From: Phytophthora quininea
Lineage: Eukaryota; Oomycota; Peronosporomycetes; Peronosporales; Peronosporaceae
Reading direction: 5' to 3'
Assembly: GCA_011947345.1 (NCBI GenBank)
Contig: JAAVTG010000297.1
Span: 1-51,308 of the forward strand
Length of the DNA: 51,308 nucleotides
The notes beneath the pieces were generated by a model that saw nothing but the letters and a program-made list of their open reading frames with translations, was not told the origin of the DNA and made no database searches. The position numbers and the translations under genes were made by a program. Below, piece by piece: positions 1-11,330 of the stretch (positions are counted from its first letter, which is position 1; each line of letters starts with the position of its first letter).

Positions 1-430
1 TCAGCTCTCGTAATTCCTCCGTACTACCTTTCACTTGGTCAGCGAAGTCGCCGCGACATCGCCTATTGGCGATCTGGCTTCTCAATTTCTTGCCCCAAAA
101 CCTTCTGGCCATGTAGCACCCTTTGGGACAACAAAGTTCGCCGGTATGTCGGTATCGCTGAGGAGATCGTAATAGCGCCGCAGCATGGGCATGAAGAAGT
201 GGTCCCATTTGTACTGAGCCCAGTCCCAGGCGAAGTGCATCTGCTCCAAGCTCTCCAGCATCTTCTCTGGGATCTCTTTCTCGTTCTTCCTCTTCGCCAG
301 CTTGTACTGCCACGGATTTCAGCCAGTAATATCGATGGGAGTTGGTGATTGGCTGGAGAGTTGAAGTTGATGCTGGACGGGACCATGGAGGACGACGTCG
401 CGCTCCTGCTCAACGGGTTTGACAAGGCAC
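1..430 (-). pseudogene. Helicase-associated (HA)-type domain gene fragment, copy 1
   Basis: This is a truncated member of a repeated family with copies at 26750-27560, 38641-39845 and 44484-45070. On the minus strand the readable stretch includes EKMLESLEQMHFAWD and QYKWDHFFMPMLRRYYDLL, followed by a FVVP segment. This is the pattern of oomycete proteins built from HA-like domains of about 70 residues: a Trp-rich helix pair, then VP..F and W..LWG. The first 97 nt match 39356-39452 with one visible mismatch; beyond that identity falls abruptly to roughly 70 percent by eye. The frame breaks near position 100 at the junction with the next domain, and the left side is cut by the window edge. HA domains are thought to bind nucleic acid; no function can be assigned to this fragment. 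Confidence 0.6.
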
Positions 431-530
431 TTCAGCTTTGCATCCGATCGATGCTCGTGCGCTGCCGACTACTATACGTCTGCAGGATTCGCCGGTCTTT
501 CTGTACGGGTCAGTGTTGATTATGATACTC

Positions 531-2285
531 TTATAGCGTGTACTTTTGATACCTGCGCAGGATGCGCTGCAACTGGTAATGGACCTCTCCGGCGCTAGGG
601 CGGTCGGCTGGATTCAGGTCCACGCATGCGTGACCCAAGAGCACCAAAGCTTGCGGCGCGTTGGGGAGAACTCTACGCGCACTCTGCCCATGGCCACCAT
701 CTCCATCAGCGCCGTCTCCGTTACCTTCTCGCCCGAGTCGGATGTGATCGTGGCGATCGCGCTCGCGTACGGCGGCAGGTGAGAGTCCAATTCCGACAGC
801 ACCACTCCGAACGAGAAGATGTCGGCACTCGTGTTGTAGCGCTTGCCCAGCATCACCTCGGGCGCCATCCAGCGTCGAGTCCCCACCCCCGCCGTCATCG
901 TGTCCACCGTCCACTTGCGCGAAACACCAAAGTCCGTGATCTTGGCGTTCCAGTCCGACGTCAGCAGGATGTTCATCGACTTGAGGTCGCGGTGCAAAAT
1001 GACTGGGTCTAGCGAGTGCAGGTAGGTCAGCGCTTGGGCCACGTGCACTGCAATCTTGGCCTTGTCGCCATCGAAGCCTTGGGGTCGGTGCTCCACGCGG
1101 TCGAAGCGACGGAGCAGCGAGAACAGGTCGCCGCCTTTCATCAACTCGGACACGGCGCAGAGGTCGGTGAGCGCGTCCCACGCCACACCCACGAACCGCA
1201 CGATGCGCGGGTGCTCGACACTCGCCATCAGCTTAATCTCGGACAGGAAAATGTTGATCTGCTTCATATCCTTCCTCTTCTCGGGCAGCAGCACTTTGAT
1301 CGCGACGGCCTTGCAGCGATATTTGCCGCTGTAGACCTCTCCGTGCCCCCTGTGTTGATCAACTCCTCGCGGATGAGCTTCTCCAGCGGAATGCGGGCTG
1401 CTACAATGGTCTCATCTTCCCACAGGGTGGAGTTCGACTTAGTCTTCTTCGTGACTGCCCCTGAGGTTGTGCTGCTGCTGTCCAGACGCAGAGTCGAGTC
1501 GAGGTTGGCTGTGCTGTCTAGTTGCACTGTCCTGTCAAAGTTGTTGTTGAGGTGTTGAGCGCGCAGTTCCGAGGACTGCTGCAAGCTCTCCAACGAGATT
1601 GGTTGAGCTGCAGGGAGACTGAGTGGAGCATGAGCGTAGGAGTCGTCAAACGACGGGGACGCCGGCTTCAGGGTGTGTCTCCTGCGGCGGTATAACCAGA
1701 AAATCAATCCCGCGATAAAGACGCCAACTACAAAGACGCCAGCCACGATACCAATGAGACTCACCGTGCTCATGCCTGTGCAAAAGAGAATGAGTGTTAG
1801 ACTTCACTGCGCCAGATCAGATCCCAACGTCCTGTGCGTACCGCTGCCACTGGTTTGCACGACGACAATCCCTGACCCCTGACTGTGCTCGCTGTCGTTG
1901 GAGCCCTCTTTAACGATCACTGTCGTCGTCGCATTCGCAGTCGCGACCGCAGACGCTGGCGCGGATGTCGCCGTCGAGTTTGAAGAAGCGCTGGCACTAC
2001 CGGAGACTGCGGGTGCCGACGTGGAGCTGGTATCCGACAAGGCATTGGAAGTGCTTGTAGAACTGGACGTCGTGGACGCGGTCGACGACGGCGCTGCCGT
2101 TGTGGAAGCTGGCGCTGTGGTGCTCGGTGACGCTGTCGTTGGAGTTGGGGTCGTCGTCGGTCTTGGCGTCTGGGTCGGCGTCGCCGTCGTGGGGTCGGCG
2201 TGGTGCTTGTTGAGCTCGTCGACGTGCCTGTCACGGTGTCGGCAGCAGTGGAGACCACGTCCGCGGCGGTGCTGATGAGCGACAT
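531..2285 (-). CDS. Receptor-like TKL protein kinase, subfamily A, member 1
   Basis: Predicted single-pass membrane Ser/Thr kinase. The start is ATG at 2285. Exon 1 (2285-1842) encodes a Ser/Thr/Pro-rich ectodomain. A 66-nt phase-1 intron (1841-1776) precedes exon 2 (1775-531), which opens with a TM segment (about STVSLIGIVAGVFVVGVFIA) and a basic RRRR stop-transfer. The kinase has a GGxGEVY loop once the frame is corrected, VAIK, HRDLKSMN, KITDFGVS and WMAPEVM, and ends LRRYQKYTL. There is no obvious cleavable signal peptide, so the N terminus may exit as a type III membrane protein. Three breaks, each a base apparently lost in a G/C run at 2191-2194, 1346-1350 and 663-666, split the frame. 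The conserved residues are otherwise intact, so a functional gene is more likely than a pseudogene. Ligand unknown. Confidence 0.8.
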
Positions 2286-2655
2286 GGAATCTGCACGTTG
2301 AGTCAGCTAATAGCGGTGTATTGTACTCCGACCGGGCTCGGCGGGGGTGAATTGAGCTCCCAAGCAAACCGTCAGGCGCGTAGGGAATTCCGAACTGGTC
2401 TTGACTCCCCTCAGCCACGCTTATCGACAGACACAGGCCTCAGAAGCGCCATGAAGTGGACGGGCATTGTCAGACAACGCCCTCGAGCACGAGAAGATCC
2501 ACTCAAAGCGTCAGCACACATCCTGGCCAACATCTTCCGGCTCTGCTTTTGCCGGTCGTGCTCGCTTTCGGTGACATCTTCCGCCGCCATGTTGGCAAGT
2601 CGTTGGGAAAGGCTGCTGCTACATTGCTACGTGTTGGCAATTTTTTGCAGTCTCC

Positions 2656-4494
2656 CTACACCGTGTACAACTCGTACTGCTGCATCAAAAGCTGAAGTTG
2701 GTAGTGCACCTCACTGGCGCTCGGCCGCGCGCTCGGGTTGAGACTCACACACGCGTGACCGAGTTCAACGAGCTGCTTGGGCGCGGCGTCCGAAAAGCAG
2801 ATGCGGACCCGCCCGATGGCAATCAGCTGCAGAAGCGCTGCGTCCGGCACTCGCTGGACGCCTCGATTCGTCCTCGCGTCCGAGTACGGCAGCACTTGCG
2901 ACTCTAACTCGGAGAGCACCACGCCCAACGAGAAAATGTCGGCGCTGGCGTCGTAGCGGTCACCCATCAGAACCTCGGGCGCCATCCACAGGGAGGTGCC
3001 CACGTTCGCCGTCATGCTCGAGAAGCTGTACTTGCGGGACACACCAAAGTCCGACACCTTGGCCTCGAGTTTGGACGTGAGCAGGATGTTCCTCGACTTG
3101 AGGTCGCGATGCAGCACCTTCGGGTCCAGCGAGTGCAGGTACGTCACCGCCTGCGCTGTCGACAGCGCAACCCGAGCTTTGACCAAGTCGAATCCGTGCG
3201 GCTGCTGCTCCTGCTCGTACCGGTTGAGCAACGAGCGTAGATCGCCACCTTCCATGAACTCAAGGACCGCGGTCAAATCCGAGAGCGAGTCCCAAGCGAC
3301 ACCGAGGAAGCGCACGATGCACGGGTGATCGATCGTCGCCAGCAGCTTGATCTCGGCCAGGAAGGCGTTGATGGCATCCAGGTCCTTCTGCTTGTCCGGC
3401 AGCAACACTTTTAAGGCCACAACGTCGTCGCGATACATTCCGCGGTAGACTTCGCCGTAGCCGCCCGTGCTCAGCAGCGCCGTTGTGGTGAGCTTCTCCA
3501 GCGGGATCCGCATTGCAGTGATCACCTGATCGCCCCACGCCCGACGACTGCAAAGTCGAGCTCACCTTCGACGCGCTCGCGCTGTTCTGGTGCGCAGTGT
3601 GGAACGGGTCAAAGGATGCAGAAGTCGACGACGTTGCAAACCGCTCGGTGCCGCCGGTGTTGAACACGGGCAGATCTCCAGTCGCCCCTAAGTTCACATG
3701 GCGTAGCGTGAAGGAGCTGAAGCGCTTCGACCGCTGTTTTCGACGGAAGCACCAGTTCAGGAGTAGCACAAGCAGAAGCAGCACTCCTGTCGCCCCCAAG
3801 GCGAGACTGACGATGCTACCGCTGCTCAAACCTAGTCAACAAGAACGATTAGGACACGGTCTTTTAGCACAAGCTCATCAGGACAAACCTGAGCCTGCAG
3901 CAGTCGCAACGTCGGTCCCATGGCTGTGCGGTCCGGTAATGTTGACCAGCGAACCGCTAGCGTCGTTTCCGATCCCCGTAGTTCTGTCAGTCCCGAGCTG
4001 CTACCACGCCAGGAGCTTTCGCTACCGCTATCATCATTACTGGAGCTCGTTCTGCTTGCGGTTGTGCTGGACAACGCCGCAGCGCTTGACGACGACGGCG
4101 ACGGTGTCGATGTCGCTGTGGTAGCTGATGGCGAGCTCGTTGTTTCTGATTCAAATCCCGAGCTGCCGCTGCTGGAGTCTGCGCTTGGCGTTGACGTACG
4201 CGGGGATGAAGCGGTGGTTGATGGCGACGGTGCGGATGTCGTGGCTTTTGGAGTTGATGTGGTGGGTGATGGCGTCTTTGTTGTCGATGAAGGCGCTGAC
4301 GTTGTTGTAGATGCTGGTGCAGACGTAGTTGTGGTCGCCGGCGTGCTTGTGGTGGTGGGGGTCTCCGTCGCTGGATTCGAGTCCGAGTTCGAAGTGCTCG
4401 AAGATGTCGTTGTCGTGCCAGTCAAGGCGTCGGCCGTCGTGGACACTGTGCCGGTCACCGTGTTGACAACGGACCCGATGAGAGATTGCTTCAT
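2656..4494 (-). CDS. Receptor-like TKL protein kinase, subfamily A, member 2
   Basis: Same plan as its neighbours. The start is ATG at 4494 (MKQSLIGSVV). The ectodomain is about 200 residues, rich in Thr and Ser (likely O-glycosylated). A 57-nt phase-1 intron (3888-3832) is followed by a TM segment beginning LSSGSIVSLALGATGVLLLL and a basic RRKQRSKR. The kinase has STGGYGEVYRG, VALK, HRDLKSRN, KVSDFGVS and WMAPEVLMG, so all catalytic residues are present. The juxtamembrane lead ITAMRIPLEKL is shared with the other A members. Two one-base losses interrupt the frame, at GGG (3992-3994) and GGG (3540-3542). With the first allowed for, exon 1 reads through to the splice site in the same phase as members 1 and 3. 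Confidence 0.8.
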
Positions 4495-4910
4495 GGTGTC
4501 GGGTAGCGTATTGGAAATGCGTGTATCATTCCAAGCGCGTTGTGCTGAGACTTTGGCCCACGAGCACCGCGATGATCTTCTAGAGAGGGCACCGCCACAA
4601 GCAGGGACTCGCAGCTGGGAGGCAAACACCGTACGCTTCCGGTCGCCGTGTCAAGAGAAGATTTCATCTGTCATCGACGCCACCGAAAGCGGCAACGCTA
4701 AAACTTTCGCGTGGAGTCGCGCGGTGACAAGGAGTCCAGGATGTGGCACTTCGCAGAGGCGAGGCATGGGCAATGACGGATTTGCTTCTAGGCTCATGTC
4801 GTGTTGACGAGCGGTCAAGGAATCACAACCATCGAATACGAGCCCCACAATGCACGAGCTGCCAAACTGAATGCCTCGTGTGCATGTATTGCCGGCGTTA
4901 GACCTGTCTG

Positions 4911-6510
4911 CTAGAGAGTGTAGCCCTCGTACTTGCGGACGATGCCCTGCAGCCGGTAGAGCACTTGGTTGGCGCTCGGACGCGCTGTCGGGTCCAGATC
5001 TACGCACGCGAGACCCAAGTCCACGAGATCCTGTGGCGCGTTGGCCGAGAACTCGACCCGGAGCTGGCCCGAGGAGATCATCTGCAGCCGAGCCGTGTCG
5101 GAGACTTTCCGCTCGGCCCACGTCTCGCGGTACGGCGGAAGGTGCGAGTCGAGCTCGGACAGCACGATGCCGAACGAGAAAATGTCGGCGCTGGCGTCGT
5201 AGTGCTCGCCTAACATCACCTCGGGTGCCATCCACAGCACCGAGCCCACGCCTGCCGTCAAGGTATCCAGACTCCACTGACGAGAGACGCCAAAGTCCGT
5301 GATCTTGGCCTGCAGTGTGGGCGTGAGTAGGATGTTCATCGACTTGAGGTCGCGGTGGAGCACAATGGGGTCGAGCGAGTGCAGGTACGCCAACGCTTGG
5401 GCCGTCTGGAGAGCGATGCGGGCTTTGTCGAGGTCGAATCCGTGCGGACGGTGCTCGGTCTGCTCGAACCTGGTGAGTAGTGAGTGCAAGTCGCCACCGA
5501 ACATGAACTCGCTCACGGCGCTAAGATCTGAGAGCGAGTCCCAGGCGACGCCGATGAAGCGAACGACCCGCGGGTGCTCGATGCTCGCCATCAGCTTGAT
5601 TTCGCCTAGGAACGCGTTTACTTCGTGCATCTTCTTCTGCTTGTCGGGGAGCAGTCTCTTGATCGCGACCACCTCGCCCTGAAAAGTGCCGCGATAGACT
5701 AGACCGTGCCCTCCAGAGCTAACGAGTTTCGTCGAGCCCAGCCTTTCTAGCGGTATGCGCTTCGACATGACAATTTCGTTTTCCCATAGTGCTGCCGGGA
5801 GCGTTTGGGACTCGGAATTACTACTGCTCTCGAGGTCTTTGGTGTGGAATGGGGAGAAGACTTCGGTCGCCTGATCTCGCTCTTCCGTTGGGACTCCTCC
5901 TGTTGTTCTGTAGAGACTCGAAGGTGTTGACTCGGATTTCCGAGACTGTTTCTTGTGGCATGAATACCAGAAGCCCAGCAAGGTAACGAGAAGCGCCAAA
6001 GCTGCCACAGCAATCGCAGCAATGGACCCTGCGCTCAAGCCTGTCATTACATGCAATAAAGTGTTAAATAGCTACATGCATCGCCAGATTTGAGTACTGA
6101 GTCGCACCTGATCCTCCATCTTTTGCTTGCTGGACTACAGCGTCACCTGATGCGTCAGTGGAGTAGGTGGAGCTCGTGCTGCTGCTACCCGAAGCCACAC
6201 CATCGATATCGGTATTGGCTGAAGAATCGACGCTGGTCGACATTGACAAGCTTTCATCACCTGATGAAGTGCTCGGCTTCGAGGTCATCGGTTCCGGTGG
6301 AAATGTCGTCGCATTTGGCGCCGTAGTTGGCGATCCCGAAGAAGAAGAAGATGACGAGCCAAACGAGCTCTCGCTCGAGCTAGAGTTTGAGGTAGAGCTT
6401 GAGCTTGAGCTAGTCGGGGTGGCGGTGGACGACCCAGTCAAGGCATCGACCGTCGTGTCTGCGGCACTTGAAATGACGTCCACCGTGTCCCCAATCAACG
6501 TCTCCTGCAT
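4911..6510 (-). CDS. Receptor-like TKL protein kinase, subfamily A, member 3 (intact)
   Basis: This is the clean reference for subfamily A. Exon 1 is 6510-6108, the intron 6107-6041 (67 nt, GT-AG, phase 1) and exon 2 6040-4911, giving a 510-residue frame with no break. The Ser-rich ectodomain of about 135 residues is followed by a TM segment from GLSAGSIAAIAVAALALLVT and a short basic stretch. The kinase has SSGGHGLVYRG, VAIKRLL, HRDLKSMN, KITDFGVS and LWMAPEVM, and ends VRKYEGYTL. The start was set at ATG 6510 (MQETLIGD) because members 1 and 2 begin with a similar LIG/LIS segment. An in-frame ATG at 6654 would add 48 basic residues. No cleavable signal peptide is evident from either start. 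Substrate and ligand are unknown. Confidence 0.85.
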
Positions 6511-6762
6511 CGCAACGTCCTCCTCTTTGCCAATTGATGAATGCTTCTGCTTGCTCCATAGGCGCTGCCGGGGCAGACCTTTGCCTGGCCCCAAGTCTTG
6601 AAATCGCCTATCCGAAATCTTGGCCAGGAAGCCTCTCGCCCACCTTTTAGCCATTTTGTGAGACTCGAGACTCCAACTTGTGTGCGCTAAGCCTTCAAAC
6701 TTCCTTAATCAAATTTTGTTCCCTTATCTCGTCAACTACGTAGGATTTGCTACTCCACCGCG

Positions 6763-8596
6763 TCACAGCGTGGCATGTTCGTACATGTTCATAATGAGCT
6801 GCAGTTGGTACAAAACTTCACCAGCACTTGGCCTCGCGTCAGGGTCGAGATCGACACAAGCGTGGGCGAGATCGATCAGAGCTTGCGGTGCGTGGACTGA
6901 GAATTCTATTCGCAGGCGGCCCATCGAAACGAGTTGCAGCAACGCAGTGTCCGGAATGGCTCGACCCGAGTCGGTCTCCTTAGCTGCCGCGTACGGCAGA
7001 GTATGCGAGTCCAATTCCGACAAGACCACGCCGAACGAGAAAATGTCTGCACTTGCGCCGTAGCGATCTCCCATCATCACTTCCGGGGCCATCCAGAGGG
7101 ACGTACCCACGTTTGCTGTCATGGTTCGGTCGCTGCTCTCTCGAGAGACTCCAAAGTCGGTGATCTTGGCGTCGAGTTTCTCTGTCAGTAAAATGTTCTT
7201 CGACTTTAAGTCTCGATGCAACACCAACGGGTCAAGCGAGTGCAGATACGTGAGCGCATGAGCCACGTGAAGAGCAATGCGAGCCTTCTCCAAATCAAAG
7301 CCGTGCGGTCGACATTCATGCCACTCTATGTAGTTCAAATGCGAGCGGAGATCACCGCCGTGCATGAACTCGGACACGGCACACAAATCTAAAAGTGAGT
7401 CCCAAGCCACACCAACAAGCCGCACGACCCGAGGATGTTCTAGAAATGACATCATCTTGATCTCGGACAGGAAGGCGTTGATGTGGCGCAGAGTTTTCCG
7501 TGACTCGGGTAGCAGCATCTTGATAGCGACGACTTGGTTACGATACGAGCCGCGATAGACCATCCCGTAGCCTCCTTTGTTAACCGCTTTGCCTCTGACG
7601 ATTTTCTCTAGCGGGATTCGCATGGCCGTGATGGTGTCGTCCTCCCACATTCCGGTTGGCTGTGCCGTAAGAAACGACGTTGAATAGCCTCCTCGCTCGA
7701 GATAAGCGGCTCGGTACGCAGTGTTAACATCAGTCGACGACGTGTCTAGCCGTGAGTTGATAGTATCGTCGCTCGACATGGCAATAGCAGGTTTGTTGTC
7801 GATAAGTTGGCGTTGAAATGACGGCGACAAAACAATTTCGGGCGTTCTCTTCTTCTGACCAAAGCGCCACGCGATCATCCCGACAATCAGAAGCAAAATG
7901 GTCACTGCAGCTAAAGCGATGGCGACAAACATCCAAGCGTCCACTGCCGCTGAATGGTCTGCGATCTCTTTCGTGTCTCTGCTTGATGACCCTCCACTCG
8001 GGGCGATGTGCAAACTCCAGTCGCCGGCGCTTCCATCGTTGCTACTGGACGTGGAATTGAGCGATACGTCTGCATCTAGTGACGATGAAGGCGACTCGAA
8101 TGTTGCGCTTGGTGTGAATCCACTGTTTGAGCTGCCGACTGTCGATCCAGTGCTTGAGCTACTTGAGGGCTCCGGAGTTGGTGCCGAAGGCGTGGAGGTC
8201 GTTGAAGTTGGAGAAGCAGTCGTGGGTTGGGGGTCGTCGTCGGTTGCAGAGTAGATATTGACGTTGGCCACAGTGTTCCTCTTGTAGGAGTTGGACTGGG
8301 GGTTCTAGTTGGAGCTTTTGTAGTAGTTGAAGGGTCAGCGTCGTATCAGCAGAGGATGAGTCCCCACCTCCGAGCACGCTGTTGACGAGAGAGCCCAGGA
8401 GCCCTTGTAGCTCCCTCGACCGTACCGGCTGAGTCGCTTCCGCCTGCAAGGAACACCACAGCACTGTCAACATTTCATTCTCTAACATCCTCGAGCCGAC
8501 CCACGCACCATCTTCAGCCGGTCGAGTCAGTAAATACTGCACAATATCTACAGCAACGTGTTTGGTGTCCGTCCTCGTGAAAGCCGGCATCTCCAT
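6763..8596 (-). CDS. Receptor-like TKL protein kinase, subfamily A, member 4
   Basis: The frame is open from 8271 down to 6763 and carries a Ser/Thr-rich ectodomain, a TM segment (AWMFVAIALAAVTILLLIVG), a juxtamembrane stretch ending MWEDDTITAMRIPLEK, and a full kinase: KGGYGMVYRG, VAIKMLL, HRDLKSKN, KITDFGVS and WMAPEVMMG. Unlike members 1-3, no intron is needed before the TM segment. The N terminus lies upstream in other frames (GLLGSLVNSV near 8400, matching the LIGSVV start of member 2). One break at GGG 8224-8226 and another near 8338 join these parts. The true start is unresolved: an ATG at 8596 is open, and a possible intron acceptor (CCTTGCAG) lies near 8443. The kinase part is confident; the first 100 residues are not. 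Confidence 0.75.
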
Positions 8597-8819
8597 GAGT
8601 TTCTTATCCCCTATTCATGCTTGTAATCTCAAAGTTATCACTGAGGCACGTGGCAATCCACGCATGGTAATCGTAAAGAGAGCGAGGTCATATGACATTG
8701 TAATTTAGCTCGTGGTCAACCAAGTTGGTCTCCATATGGATATCGGCTGGAGAAATTCGTTCATGTGCCAAGCAAAGATACCGTTGAAGAGTGGTTTTCT
8801 ACGGTCCATGATCCAGTCT

Positions 8820-11186
8820 TCATCTTTCAAGAATTTGAACGAGCTGCAGCGCTGTCGGTCGTTTCTCCGGGTCTTGTTGGCAACAAGCGACTCCAAGTTG
8901 TCGAATAAACCGAGGACACTTAGGGCTAAAGGTTGGTCGTAGTCGCCCTTCCGTCACCAAAGCTAAGACCTCCGACTGACCGAGATTACTGCCGTTGGGC
9001 GCCACGGCATCGAAGTAGGGGCACCTGCACGTGTCCAGCTCCGTTAACAACACTCCGAACGCATATGCATCAGCAGCTGGCGAATTAGAGTCCCCGTTCA
9101 GCACCTCGGGAGCCAGCCAGTACGCCACTCGAGACTTCGACATCGCTGGGATCGTCGGGTGAGTCTCTGGCGATCCACAGTCGGCTAGCTTTGCTTCCAT
9201 CGTCTCCGAGAGCATAACATTTCGTGCACTCAGTTCATGAAGGATGTAAGCGGGCTTCTGTCCGTGCAGATAAGCGAGCGCTCGAGCGATACCGACGGCA
9301 ATCTTTGTTTTCTGAGCGCTCCAGTCGCTGAGGGTGTCGTGGTTCCTGTCCAAATAAGCCTGTAACGTGCCAAGCGGCAAATATTCGACCGCCAAGGTTA
9401 AGTCGTTGGCAGATGTCCAGCTAGCACCGACAAAGTGCACAATGTTGGGGTGTTCGACCTGAGCCCATTGTTGGATTTCGCAAGCCAATTCCTCGAATGC
9501 AGCAATGTTGACTCGCTGGGATGCTGCCAACTTCTTCACCAGCACCCTCTGATTACCGAGACGAGCAACACTGGAATCCGTCGCGAGCGAATTCATAGGG
9601 AGCTGCTTCTCGACTTGTAGAGCGCTGAATTGAATTCGTCTGCGCCCAATGCTCGGGTCGGCTGCTAAAACTCGCAGAGCAGTATTTGGCTCAAGACCTC
9701 GGATACTTTGAGCTCTTACCTGGTAGCAGGAGACCGGAACTACTGGTATTGGTGCTCTGTGCATCGAGCTAATGCGGATGGCCTCCTCGTACGTTGGTGG
9801 CGCTGAGATATCCGATCCAGAAGCGCGGTTATTATCTTCGTAAGACATCGGCAGGACCAGCGGGACAGCAGATGCTTGTTGAGTTTTTGCCGAGTTGGAG
9901 CGACTTGTGCTGCGGAATTAGGAGCATGGGCCCTGTGTTCGAATCTTGGCTGCTGTGTCGATTGACGAGCACTTTTATCCGTACGGTTAGTCGACATCGA
10001 GTCGCCCGAAGTGCCGATTGTGACATCAGTATGCGGTTGGGATTCGTCTGGCAGACTGGAGACGGTGGGGCGACGCCCGTCACTCCATCGCAGAGGCTCC
10101 GGTGTCATGATTTCGATATGGTCGCTAGCCTTTGGCGTTGCTATGCCCTCATCGGAGTCGTGGCGTCTTCTTCGCCGTCGTCGCGCAACAAATATCCCCA
10201 GGACAACAACAACAAGCAGTAGGAAGAGACCTCCGCCGACAGCTCCACCTAGGACGGCGACGTTGACGCCACTGTTCTTGCCTGATCCATTCAACGCTGA
10301 AGAGTTCGATCCTGAGCTCGTACTCGATGTCGTTGGCACCGGCTTCGTCGTCCCGAACTCGAAGAATGTGAAGAATCCCCAGAAGCGTACTCTTGCACCC
10401 ACGACGTGACCCAGTCCGACGGTGTTGGTCGTGAGACCGTCACGGAGCTAGGAACCTTGTCAGCTCCGTAACATGGGATGTTCAAATACCCGTACGCTTT
10501 CGCTGCAGGACAGTCGCCGTACGTACTGCCGTTCGCCACTAGTGCCGAGAGTATGTACCGCGTACACAACGTATGCGTCGCTGCTGTCGTTCCAAGTGTG
10601 TTTCGTGACCTCAATCTCTGGGATCATGGTCGATTCTCCGCCGACGGACCACATCTCCAAGTTCTTGTTCTCTTGGTCGAGCTCCTCCACGACGCACTTG
10701 ACCACCGTGATCATCGCGGTGCCGGTGCATGCGTCATTACTGTAGGTCGACGTGCCGTCGGGCTGCGTGCACTCGAACTCCGTGCAGTCGGCTTCGTATT
10801 CGTCCAGTGTCAGAGCAATTCCAGCCATCGACGCTCCGTCGATAGGCAAGATCTGCTTGGCCTCGTTGGCGTCCGTCACGACTGTCCACTGTCCCAAAGC
10901 ACCGCCCGTTGGGCGAACCCGTCCAGCTCGTCGAACGTGACTCCGACGGCGCTACAGAGTCCGGTACCGTGGTCAGCGACAGTTGAGCGATGACGTCTCC
11001 TGCGGCGTATCGAGTGTACAGCTGCAAAGCGAGGTCGGACGAATTGGCGTCCACCGCGAACGTCCCGGTGGGGGCCCACGACTGTGTCGATAGCTCTCTC
11101 CGTAGCAGCGAGTCCCTCATCGACTGTACCCTCAGACAGACGCAGATTCGCAAGTGAGCTGGCCCCTCCCATGGTGCAGGAGACAC
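8820..11186 (-). CDS. Receptor-like pseudokinase with Cys ectodomain, subfamily B, member 1
   Basis: This gene is spread over several frames. The ectodomain pieces carry the B-family marks: SSDLALQLYTRYAAGD, a QRAVLWDSG block, MAGIALT, CTEFECTQPDG, a MWSVGG block, YVVYAVHT, GYLNIPCYG and WVTSWVQEY. A TM segment follows (LGGAVGGGLFLLLVVVVLGI) with seven Arg after it. The cytoplasmic part begins with SAPPTYEEAI, a PPxY motif of the kind WW domains bind, and ends with a TKL fold. The catalytic positions are changed: HRD is HEL (HELSARN), DFG is DCG (LADCGS), and the Gly loop is degenerate, while the VAIK-type Lys remains (LVKK). These substitutions do not depend on frame breaks, so catalysis is unlikely. 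At least five breaks occur, near 10960, 10893, 10545, 10353 and 9912. The start is uncertain; ATG at 11120 is one candidate. Confidence 0.7.
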
Positions 11187-11330
11187 GACTCAGTCCAGTC
11201 CAGCGTTTCACGGGGAGGAGGACCTCTACGAGACCGCGACAACGGATGGAGCTACTACCGGCGGTCCTGAACATATTTCGACTGGATGGACAAACCTACA
11301 CGTGAAAGCTTCGCGGTATCCGATACCGGT

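Noticed and set aside
3920..4807. Long plus-strand open frame (295 codons) rich in Val and Asp
   Set aside because: It is the antisense of the Ser/Thr-rich ectodomain of kinase A2; Ser/Thr codons read backward give Val/Asp-rich frames without stops. The same applies to 1898-2275.
10876..11274. RXLR-type effector signature around the LLRREL stretches after the N terminus of subfamily B proteins
   Set aside because: LLRREL does not fit RxLR with a downstream dEER motif, and these proteins have TM and kinase domains. No RXLR or Crinkler gene was found in the window.
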